The translations under genes were made by a program, and so were the position numbers. DNA of 6,603 nucleotides, taken from assembly GCA_029933755.1 (NCBI GenBank), contig JAOZNO010000216.1, positions 1-6,603 on the forward strand, read 5' to 3'. The notes below the pieces were generated by a model. The model did no database searches. It worked only from the letters and a program-made list of their open reading frames with translations, and was not told the DNA's origin. This DNA comes from Bacteroidales bacterium (GTDB lineage: Bacteria > Bacteroidota > Bacteroidia > Bacteroidales > NBLH01). This document shows, in pieces, positions 1 through 5,244 of the stretch; positions within the stretch are counted from its first letter, which is position 1; each line of letters starts with the position of its first letter.

Positions 1-1
1 G

Positions 2-55
2 ATTAAACAGTTTGGAAGTTTGCCCGAAGCCTTAAGATGGTTTAAAGGAGAGTAA
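2..55 (+). CDS. C-terminal end of an unidentified rightward gene (partial)
   Basis: Reading from base 2, the frame gives 17 codons (I-K-Q-F-G-S-L-P-E-A-L-R-W-F-K-G-E) and then the stop TAA at 53-55. The composition is ordinary for a soluble protein C-terminus, and the stop lies six bases before a perfect hairpin at 61-102, as expected for a gene ending at a terminator. The gene would converge on citF. The fragment is too short to name a family, and a chance open frame of this length is possible, so confidence is modest. Confidence 0.4.
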   Translation: MKQFGSLPEALRWFKGE

Positions 56-60
56 AATGG

Positions 61-102
61 CTCTCTGAGCTGTGTAATGGTTTATTAGCACAGCTCAGAG
101 AG
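61..102. terminator. Perfect 14-bp hairpin, probable shared terminator between convergent genes
   Basis: CTCTCTGAGCTGTG (61-74) is exactly complementary to CACAGCTCAGAGAG (89-102) around a 14-base loop. It lies between the stop of the rightward partial gene (53-55) and the leftward citF stop (162-164), so it could end transcription from both sides. U-tracts are weak: on the minus strand the stem is followed by CCATTTTA, and on the plus strand by TTGTTCT. That lowers confidence that it is a classical intrinsic terminator. It may instead be a 3'-end stabilising structure. Confidence 0.5.
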
Positions 103-160
103 TTGTTCTACTCTACAACAGCTTTCCTTGTTGGTTTAAATCTACAGCTCGGAGAGTTGT
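90..160. repeat. Direct repeat of 17 bp next to the convergent hairpin
   Basis: ACAGCTCAGAGAGTTGT (90-106) recurs as ACAGCTCGGAGAGTTGT (144-160), 16 of 17 bases identical, 54 bp apart. The first copy overlaps the right arm of the hairpin at 61-102, so the left arm (61-74) could pair with either copy. Between the copies, GTTGT (102-106) can also pair with ACAAC (115-119). The second copy ends directly beside the citF stop codon, so all three related arms would be in the citF mRNA 3' end. Confidence 0.6.
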
Positions 161-161
161 G

Positions 162-1709
162 TTATATTACCCTCCTTACTGCATCAATTACAGTTCCATC
201 AACCCATTTAATTACGGCAACAACTTCATCACCCAATTCTACTTTTTCTGGTTTCCCACAGATTCTTTCTGCTTCTTCTTTAAGTTCATGTATTGTTTTT
301 ATTAGTAAACCTGAGTCTTTTGCTTTTTCAATCAAATCAGTACGTAAAGGGTTTATTGCAATTCCCCTTTCTGTAACAATCACATCAATTAATTCACCAG
401 GACCACAAACCGTAGTAACTTCATCCCTGATTACCGGAATTCGGTCTCTAAATAATGGTATGGGTAGAATAACTGTTTTAGAGAATAAACAATTTTGCCA
501 TCCGCCAATTCCGTGCAATAGATAACCGTCAGAATGTGTAGCTACATTGGCATTAAAATTAACATCAACTTCTGTCGCACCAAGTATAACCACATCAACT
601 AGTCCTGCAAAGTTACCTTTACTATGATAATTATAACTGGTAAATGGGCTTGACCATACATGATTATTATTTTCAGCCATGGAGCGTACACCTTCCAGAT
701 CAAAAGTTTGTCCGTCAAGAATGTATTCGATTAAGCCTTCTTCAAGCATACTAACTAAATATTTGTTGCTTCCACCTCTTGCAAAACGCGCTTTAATATC
801 TCTTTTACGCATAATATCTGCAAAATATTGGCTAACAGAGAGGGAGGTTCCCCCAGCACCTGTTTGGAAAGAAAAGCCGTCATGGATAATACCTGTTACA
901 TCGCAAAATTCAGCAGTCATTTCAGCTAATAGTAGCCTGTCAGGGCTTTTGGTAATCTTGGTTGTTCCTGAAATAATTTTTTCAGGGATACCAACCTTAT
1001 CCATTTCTACAGTATAATCTACGTGATTACCCTGGATTTGCCATGGAATACATGGGAATTTTACCATATTATCCGTTACAACAATTACCTTATCAGCATA
1101 TTCCGAATCTGCAAGTGCAAAACCAAGCAGACCACTGGCAGATTGACCGTATAGACCATTTGCATTTCCAAAAGGGTCAGCACAAGCTGCTCCAATAACA
1201 GCAATGTCAATTTTTACCTCACCATCCTGAACTGCCTGGTAACGACCTCCATGTGAGCGTAATACAGCTGTGCCTTTCATTTCTCCCAAGGAACAAAATC
1301 TACCTAAGGCGCCATTCATGCTACCTTCAATTCGGTTAATTGTTCCATCTTCTAAATATTGAATTAAATGCTCATGACAGGGGAAAGATGCTGATGGGTA
1401 CCATCTTAAGTTTTTAACACCAAGCTCTTTAGCTATATCAAAAATTTGGTTGGCAATTAAATCTCCATTTCTAAAATGATGATGAGTAGAAATGGTCATA
1501 CCATCTTTTAAACCTGATTTTATCAGAGCATCTTTAAGATTAGCAACTGTTTTGTTACCATCTCGTGGGAAATCGCTATTTGATGGGATTTTTACAGCAT
1601 ATTTTACACCTTTAGCTTTATATTTATCAACTCCCTGATAAGGAATTTGTTTTTCTCCGTTTATTTCTGTTGGCACTAAGCGGCCTATTGCGTTTTTTAC
1701 TAGTTTCAT
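162..1709 (-). CDS. citF: Citrate lyase alpha subunit (citrate:acetyl-ACP transferase)
   Basis: This 515-residue protein is the alpha subunit of citrate lyase (EC 2.8.3.10 activity). It exchanges the acetyl group on the acyl-carrier subunit for citrate, giving citryl-ACP for the beta subunit to cleave. It matches CitF along its full length (E. coli CitF is about 510 residues). Conserved blocks visible are H-H-H-F-R-N-G-D (76-83), S-H-G-G-R (152-156), D-P-F-G-N-A-N-G (178-185), F-Q-T-G-A-G-G (281-287), D-V-I-V-T-E-R-G-I-A-I-N-P (442-454) and D-G-T-V-I-D-A-V (504-511) near the C-terminus. No signal peptide or membrane segment is seen, so it is cytoplasmic. It is the last gene of the leftward citDE - four-helix-bundle - citF unit, starting 50 bases after the preceding stop. 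The ATG at 1709 is the natural start; there is no clear Shine-Dalgarno, as usual in Bacteroidota. A citramalate lyase role cannot be excluded from sequence alone. Confidence 0.93.
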   Translation of the reverse strand: MKLVKNAIGRLVPTEINGEKQIPYQGVDKYKAKGVKYAVKIPSNSDFPRDGNKTVANLKDALIKSGLKDGMTISTHHHFRNGDLIANQIFDIAKELGVKNLRWYPSASFPCHEHLIQYLEDGTINRIEGSMNGALGRFCSLGEMKGTAVLRSHGGRYQAVQDGEVKIDIAVIGAACADPFGNANGLYGQSASGLLGFALADSEYADKVIVVTDNMVKFPCIPWQIQGNHVDYTVEMDKVGIPEKIISGTTKITKSPDRLLLAEMTAEFCDVTGIIHDGFSFQTGAGGTSLSVSQYFADIMRKRDIKARFARGGSNKYLVSMLEEGLIEYILDGQTFDLEGVRSMAENNNHVWSSPFTSYNYHSKGNFAGLVDVVILGATEVDVNFNANVATHSDGYLLHGIGGWQNCLFSKTVILPIPLFRDRIPVIRDEVTTVCGPGELIDVIVTERGIAINPLRTDLIEKAKDSGLLIKTIHELKEEAERICGKPEKVELGDEVVAVIKWVDGTVIDAVRRVI

Positions 1710-1740
1710 ATTCTTTTCAAATTAAAAATGAGGAATTATG

Positions 1741-1773
1741 AATTAAAAATGAAAGAATGTTACATTTTTAATT
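1741..1773. repeat. 11-bp perfect inverted repeat in the gap before citF
   Basis: AATTAAAAATG (1741-1751) and CATTTTTAATT (1763-1773) are perfect complements around an 11-base loop. The right arm covers the last codons of the four-helix-bundle gene, whose stop is at 1760-1762. In the leftward mRNA this would be an all-but-GC-free hairpin just before citF, so it is more likely a repeat remnant or weak RNA-processing structure than a strong terminator. Another same-sense copy follows at 1720-1730. Confidence 0.55.
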
Positions 1774-2116
1774 GTTCTTTTAATGTTTTAACTATTGATG
1801 ACATTATAGTTATTAATTCTAAACTGTTGTTTTTCAGAAAGGAAAATTCAATTGGTAATAATTCTGATACATCTAATAGCCTTAACCAATAATTTGTTTC
1901 TCTGGCTTCTTTTAAAGATATACTAACTTTACTTAAAAAATCTTTTTTACTTTGTGCAGCGATAGATTCTTCAATATTTGCACCTATACTTGTACCGCTT
2001 CGTAAAACTTGTCTTGCTAAATCGTACTCATGTTGAGATTTTAAAACTTTATATAGTTTAATAATTTCAATAGCAAATTTGAATGATTTTTCTTGAATTA
2101 CATTTTGCTTTTTCAT
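1760..2116 (-). CDS. Four-helix bundle protein of the IVP/S23 family
   Basis: This 118-residue protein belongs to the four-helix bundle (23S rRNA intervening-sequence protein, TIGR02436-type) family. Family hallmarks visible are the helix-turn G-T-S-I-G-A-N-I-E-E-S (41-51) and K-E-A-R-E-T-N-Y-W-L-R-L-L (69-81), with the usual length near 120 residues and an all-helical, Lys/Glu-rich composition. The molecular role of free-standing copies is not established. Relatives are found inside 23S rRNA intervening sequences, and Avd of diversity-generating retroelements shares the fold. No rRNA and no reverse transcriptase lie nearby, so neither context applies here. It sits 36 bases after citDE and 50 bases before citF, flanked by AATTAAAAATG repeats that suggest insertion. 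It has no evident link to citrate metabolism. Family assignment is firm; function is unknown. Confidence 0.9.
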   Translation of the reverse strand: MKKQNVIQEKSFKFAIEIIKLYKVLKSQHEYDLARQVLRSGTSIGANIEESIAAQSKKDFLSKVSISLKEARETNYWLRLLDVSELLPIEFSFLKNNSLELITIMSSIVKTLKEQLKM

Positions 2117-2152
2117 TGCTTGCTCTAATTTTAAATTATTAATTTTACATTT

Positions 2153-3373
2153 TTAATTATTATGCATCCAATTTTTATCAAGCAATCCTAAATTAATAGC
2201 CAAATCAATTGTTGTTTCTGCACGTTTAACAACTGGTGGGTCAATCATTTTTGTTCCTAAAGAAACTACTCCAAGTCCTTTTGATTTAGCATCTTCAAAA
2301 GCTATTATTATCTTTTTTGCTTTTTCAATTTCTTTTTCTTCGGGTGCAAAATTTTCATGAATAACCGCAATTTGTCTTGGGTGGATACATCCCATACCTT
2401 CAAAACCCAAAGACTTAGAAATTTTAACATTTGATGCTAAAGCTTGCATGTCTGAAACATCTGAGAAAACAGAATCAATAGGTTGAATGCCTGCTGCTTT
2501 ACATGCATTTACAAGTCTGCTTCGTGCATATAATGATTCTTTAGCTTCATTGGTTCTTTGAACACCCAGGTCTGCGGTAAAATCTTCAAGTCCAATTGCT
2601 ATAGCCACTATATTAGTTGAGGCTGTTGCAATTTCAAAAGCCTTTTCTACACCAAGTGCGCTTTCTATAATTGGCATATAATAAATAGCCTGTTTTTTAC
2701 CAGATTGGGCATTGATTTGTTTAATGTGCTCATCAATTTGTTTTATCTGTTCAGCACTTTCACATTTGGGAACCAATATCAAATTTACATGATGCGGAAC
2801 AATAAAGTCTAAATCATCCAAACCCTTCGGAAGCTGGTTGATGCGAACCATACGTTCAGCTCCATAAAAGTTAACAGCACGTAGGGCATTTCTTACTAAA
2901 TATCGGGCTTCTTCTTTTTTTGCCGGGGCTACTGCATCTTCAAGATCTAATATTATACCATTAGGATTATGAATACCCGCATTTATCATCATACTCGGGG
3001 TGTTACCCGGTAGGTATAATCTTGAAAAACGAAACTGTTTTTTAAGTGTTTCATTAGTGTTTTCCTGTATTATTTCAGGTAAAAATTCTTTTTCAGTATC
3101 CATTAATTGCTTAACAGCACATTCAATTCTAGCCATTATAACAAAAGGGAGTGCACCTTTATCTTCAAGTGTTAGGATAGCATGTTCTATCTCAAAGAAT
3201 GCAAGCTCATCTTTACATAATTTTTCAATTGATTTGCCAAATAAAGCATAAACTTTGCTTTTTACCGAAAGTTGAATTCCGCCTTTATCTTTTAACTCAA
3301 GGGTAACTTGACAGTCAGACCTGACTTTTTGATCAAAATTCCCAATAGTTACGGGAGTATTTAGTTTTGTCAT
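2153..3373 (-). CDS. citDE: Fused citrate lyase acyl-carrier (CitD) and beta (CitE) subunits
   Basis: The 406-residue protein joins two subunits that are normally separate. Residues 1 to about 98 match CitD, the acyl-carrier protein bearing the phosphoribosyl-dephospho-CoA arm. Ser19, in R-S-D, is the probable attachment serine, and E-D-K-G-A-L (70-75) followed by A-R-I-E-C-A matches the CitD C-terminal signature. Residues from about 115 to 406 match CitE, the citryl-ACP lyase of the HpcH/HpaI aldolase-like fold: S-R-L-Y-L-P-G-N (117-124), D-L-E-D-A-V (143-148), V-R-I-N (176-179), L-V-P-K-C-E-S (200-206), G-L-E-D-F-T-A-D-L-G (261-270) with the likely Mg2+-binding acidic pair, and C-I-H-P-R-Q-I (329-335). 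The end (G-L-G-V-V-S-L, 366-372) also follows CitE. CitE releases oxaloacetate and regenerates acetyl-ACP. Both domains look intact and the reading frame is continuous, so this is a real fusion. It is first in the leftward unit; the start ATG follows an AT-rich leader without Shine-Dalgarno. Confidence 0.92.
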   Translation of the reverse strand: MTKLNTPVTIGNFDQKVRSDCQVTLELKDKGGIQLSVKSKVYALFGKSIEKLCKDELAFFEIEHAILTLEDKGALPFVIMARIECAVKQLMDTEKEFLPEIIQENTNETLKKQFRFSRLYLPGNTPSMMINAGIHNPNGIILDLEDAVAPAKKEEARYLVRNALRAVNFYGAERMVRINQLPKGLDDLDFIVPHHVNLILVPKCESAEQIKQIDEHIKQINAQSGKKQAIYYMPIIESALGVEKAFEIATASTNIVAIAIGLEDFTADLGVQRTNEAKESLYARSRLVNACKAAGIQPIDSVFSDVSDMQALASNVKISKSLGFEGMGCIHPRQIAVIHENFAPEEKEIEKAKKIIIAFEDAKSKGLGVVSLGTKMIDPPVVKRAETTIDLAINLGLLDKNWMHNN

Positions 3374-3410
3374 ATATTAATTAAAATTAGGGTTTAAATA
3401 ATTTTCGCAA

Positions 3411-3418
3411 CAAAAATA
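3411..3418 (-). promoter_or_regulatory. Candidate -7 promoter element for citDE
   Basis: The minus strand reads TATTTTTG here, an exact match to the Bacteroidota -7 motif TAnnTTTG. Transcription would start near 3406, leaving a leader of about 30 bases before the citDE ATG. No good -33 TTTG box is found; TTTA at 3436-3433 is close but the spacing is short (14 bases). Such motifs arise by chance in AT-rich DNA, so the position between the tnaA terminator and citDE is the main support. Confidence 0.4.
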
Positions 3419-3439
3419 ATAAGCTTTTTAGATAAATTG

Positions 3440-3453
3440 TTGATTATAATCAG
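3440..3453. promoter_or_regulatory. 12-bp palindrome resembling a CRP/FNR-family operator
   Basis: TGATTATAATCA (3441-3452) is a perfect palindrome. With its flanks it reads TTGAT-TATA-ATCAG, nine of ten half-site bases of the FNR-type consensus TTGAT-N4-ATCAA. Its centre lies about 40 bases upstream of the start inferred from the TATTTTTG element, which is where class II CRP/FNR activators bind, and a poor -33 box fits an activator-dependent promoter. The match and the start are both inferred. A palindrome of this size in AT-rich DNA could be chance. Confidence 0.35.
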
Positions 3454-3464
3454 TTATTAAGCAT

Positions 3465-3497
3465 AAAAAAACTCCGAAAAGATAATTTTACGGAGTT
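3465..3497 (-). terminator. Intrinsic terminator of tnaA
   Basis: In the leftward transcript, AACTCCG (3497-3491) pairs with CGGAGTT (3476-3470) across a 14-base spacer that can itself pair as TTTT/AAAA, and is followed at once by an unbroken run of U (3470-3465). It starts 43 bases after the tnaA stop. It separates tnaA from the citrate lyase unit, so the two are probably transcribed independently. Confidence 0.85.
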
Positions 3498-3540
3498 AAT
3501 TTACATATTGATATTAAATAAAATACATTTCGGTGTCTTA

Positions 3541-4917
3541 TTATAATTTTTCAAGTTCTACAGTGAAGTGCCTCAATACAGGTGCTTCATTTAAGATTTT
3601 AACCCCTCTTGTAATAGAATCTCTACGGTCAAAAACATTCTTTAAAGCAGCAGCAACATAATCCATATGGTTATTTGTATATGTTCTTCTTGGAATTGCC
3701 AGGCGAACTAATTCTAAATCAGGAAAACGGTTTTCCCGTGTTACCGGGTCGCGGTCTGCCATAATTGCACCAATTTCTACACCACGTACTCCAGCTTCCT
3801 TGTATAATTCAATTGCTAATATTTGTGCAGGAAACTCTTCACGGGCAATATGTGGTAAAAATGTTAATGCATTAATAAAAATTGCATGACCACCAATCGG
3901 TACTTGTAAAGGCACACCATATTCTAATAATTTATTTCCGAGGTAGGCTACTTGTTTTATTCTTGTATCTAAAAAATCAAACTCGGTTGCCTCATTTAAT
4001 CCTTGGGCTAAAGCATTCATGTCACGACCCGACATACCACCATAGGTGATAAATCCTTCGTAAAGAATATTAAATACGCTTGCTTCTTTGAATAATTTTT
4101 CACTACGCATGGCAATAAATCCACCCATGTTAACAATTGCATCTTTTTTGCTCGACATGGTCATTGCATCTGCATATGTGAACATTTCCTTAACAATTTC
4201 TTTAATGGTTTTATCAGCATATCCTTCTTCTCTAATTTTGATAAAATATGCATTTTCGGCAAAACGAGCAGAATCAAAAATTACTTTTAATTTAAAACGA
4301 TCAGCTAAAGTTCTTACATCTTTTAAGTTCTGCATAGAAACTGGCTGTCCGCCAGCGGTATTATTTGTTATTGTTACAATAATGAACGGAATTCTTTCTT
4401 TAGGGTAATCCTGTAATACTTTTTCTAATTTATTAATATCTACATTACCTTTAAAAGGATGAATGGCAGTTGTGTTAAAAGCTTCATCAATTGTACAATC
4501 AATTGCCGTAGCTTTTCTTATTTCAATATGACCTTTTGTCGTATCGAAATGCGAATTTCCCGGAACGATGTCACCTTCTTTTACCATTGTTGAAAAAAGA
4601 ACGTTCTCCGCTGCTCTTCCCTGGTGTGTTGGCAAAAAATAATCAAAACCAAGAATTGTTTTAATAGCAGCTTTCATTTTGTAATAAGAAGATGCCCCGG
4701 CATAACTCTCATCACCAAGCATTAATTCTGACCATTGTCTGTCACTCATTGCACCTGTTCCTGAGTCAGTTAGTAGGTCAACAAAAACTTGCTCACTTTT
4801 TAAGTTAAATAAATTGTACTTTGCGTCTTTAATCCATTTCTCTCGATCTTCTTTAGTGCTTTTTTTTATGGGTTCAACCATTTTTATTTTAAAACTTTCT
4901 GCAAATGGGAGTTTCAT
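3541..4917 (-). CDS. tnaA: Tryptophanase (tryptophan indole-lyase)
   Basis: This 458-residue PLP enzyme cleaves L-tryptophan to indole, pyruvate and ammonia (EC 4.1.99.1) in the cytoplasm. It belongs to the beta-eliminating lyase family shared with tyrosine phenol-lyase (TPL). PLP and catalytic positions are present: L-L-T-D-S-G-T-G (48-55), Tyr72 in G-D-E-S-Y-A-G, T-H-Q-G-R (97-101), Asp215 in F-D-S-A-R, Lys258 as Schiff-base lysine in S-S-K-K-D, and Arg405 for the substrate carboxylate. Substrate positions choose tryptophanase over TPL: Asp125 (Thr124 in Citrobacter TPL, Asp137 in E. coli TnaA), Ile382 where TPL has Arg381, and His450 (Phe448 in TPL, His463 in TnaA). The length and N-terminus (M-K-L-P-F-A-E-S) resemble Bacteroides tryptophanases and support the chosen start. 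It stands alone: its own terminator follows at 3497-3465 and the gene upstream is divergent. No TnaC-type leader peptide with a key tryptophan was found in the 327 bases upstream. Confidence 0.95.
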   Translation of the reverse strand: MKLPFAESFKIKMVEPIKKSTKEDREKWIKDAKYNLFNLKSEQVFVDLLTDSGTGAMSDRQWSELMLGDESYAGASSYYKMKAAIKTILGFDYFLPTHQGRAAENVLFSTMVKEGDIVPGNSHFDTTKGHIEIRKATAIDCTIDEAFNTTAIHPFKGNVDINKLEKVLQDYPKERIPFIIVTITNNTAGGQPVSMQNLKDVRTLADRFKLKVIFDSARFAENAYFIKIREEGYADKTIKEIVKEMFTYADAMTMSSKKDAIVNMGGFIAMRSEKLFKEASVFNILYEGFITYGGMSGRDMNALAQGLNEATEFDFLDTRIKQVAYLGNKLLEYGVPLQVPIGGHAIFINALTFLPHIAREEFPAQILAIELYKEAGVRGVEIGAIMADRDPVTRENRFPDLELVRLAIPRRTYTNNHMDYVAAALKNVFDRRDSITRGVKILNEAPVLRHFTVELEKL

Positions 4918-5244
4918 ACTGATATGATTTGGTTAAGATGAGTTCTGAAAATTAATTTCAAGAAGAAATCTTAAATTATTAATTAATTTGAAAAATAAAG
5001 AATAAAAAATATGCGGGTTATAAGGGGAGGAATGAGTCTCTCTTTTTAAGTTTTGTGAATCGGTATTTTTGCTTAATCAAAAACATTTTTATAGATTTTA
5101 ACTTTTGCGAATTTATAAAAAAATATTGGAAATGAATAATGTTTCCATGAACCACGATAAAAATTAAATAATTAGTACATTTGCTTTGATTAAAAGCTTC
5201 ATCTTTTTGTATTGAGTGTGGTCTAATAAACATGAATAGGTAAT
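4918..5244. other. Divergent intergenic region between tnaA and the Trp-rich protein gene
   Basis: This 327-bp AT-rich stretch must hold the promoters of both divergent genes. No leftward TAnnTTTG match was found for tnaA; the nearest is TATTTTTC (4997-4990), one mismatch. Rightward exact matches lie at 5064-5071 and 5176-5183. A small inverted repeat, TGGAAA (5127-5132) with TTTCCA (5142-5147), and a weaker AAAAG/CTTTT pair (5192-5196, 5203-5207) are the only structures noticed. A 71-codon leftward open frame (5233-5018) has low-complexity, Phe/Ile/Lys-rich content and no recognisable motif; I treat it as noise. No RNA gene or riboswitch is recognised. Confidence 0.6.
5176..5183 (+). promoter_or_regulatory. 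Candidate -7 promoter element for the Trp-rich protein gene
   Basis: TACATTTG matches the Bacteroidota motif TAnnTTTG exactly and would give a leader of roughly 55 bases before the ATG at 5245. No -33 TTTG box is seen at the usual distance. A second match, TATTTTTG at 5064-5071, would give a leader of about 170 bases. Either could be chance in this composition. Confidence 0.25.

Larger units (their letters stand above)
1720..2158 (-). mobile_element. Possible inserted four-helix-bundle cassette with 11-bp inverted ends
   Basis: The 439-bp segment begins and ends with the same 11-mer in opposite orientation: AATTAAAAATG at 1720-1730 and CATTTTTAATT at 2148-2158. Two further copies lie inside, at 1741-1751 (same sense as the first) and 1763-1773 (reversed). 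The segment contains exactly one gene, the four-helix-bundle protein, and interrupts the citD-E-F order. The right copy includes the citDE stop codon. No transposase is encoded and no clear target-site duplication is seen, so movement is an inference from the repeats and from the gene's foreign look in this operon. Confidence 0.35.

Noticed and set aside
103..525. Rightward 140-codon open frame
   Set aside because: Antisense to the well-supported citF; Ser/Thr/Ile-rich with no motif, and it starts inside the repeat region.
679..1017. Rightward 112-codon open frame
   Set aside because: Lies wholly antisense to conserved citF coding sequence, with no recognisable protein features.
1760..2116. 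23S rRNA intervening sequence or diversity-generating retroelement accessory gene
   Set aside because: The protein family fits, but no rRNA sequence, reverse transcriptase or template/variable repeat is present nearby.
3000..3251. Rightward 83-codon open frame
   Set aside because: Antisense to the citDE domain junction; a shadow of the real gene.
4088..4408. Rightward 106-codon open frame
   Set aside because: Antisense to the conserved tnaA core around the PLP lysine; hydrophobic stretches come from the complementary codons.
5018..5233. Leftward 71-codon open frame in the divergent intergenic region
   Set aside because: AT-driven composition, no motif, and it would occupy the only space for both divergent promoters. 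It also does not resemble a TnaC leader.
4918..5244. TnaC-like leader peptide for tnaA
   Set aside because: The minus strand was read for a short frame with a start and a Trp codon. The one in-frame TGG (near 5153) follows a stop with no ATG between them.
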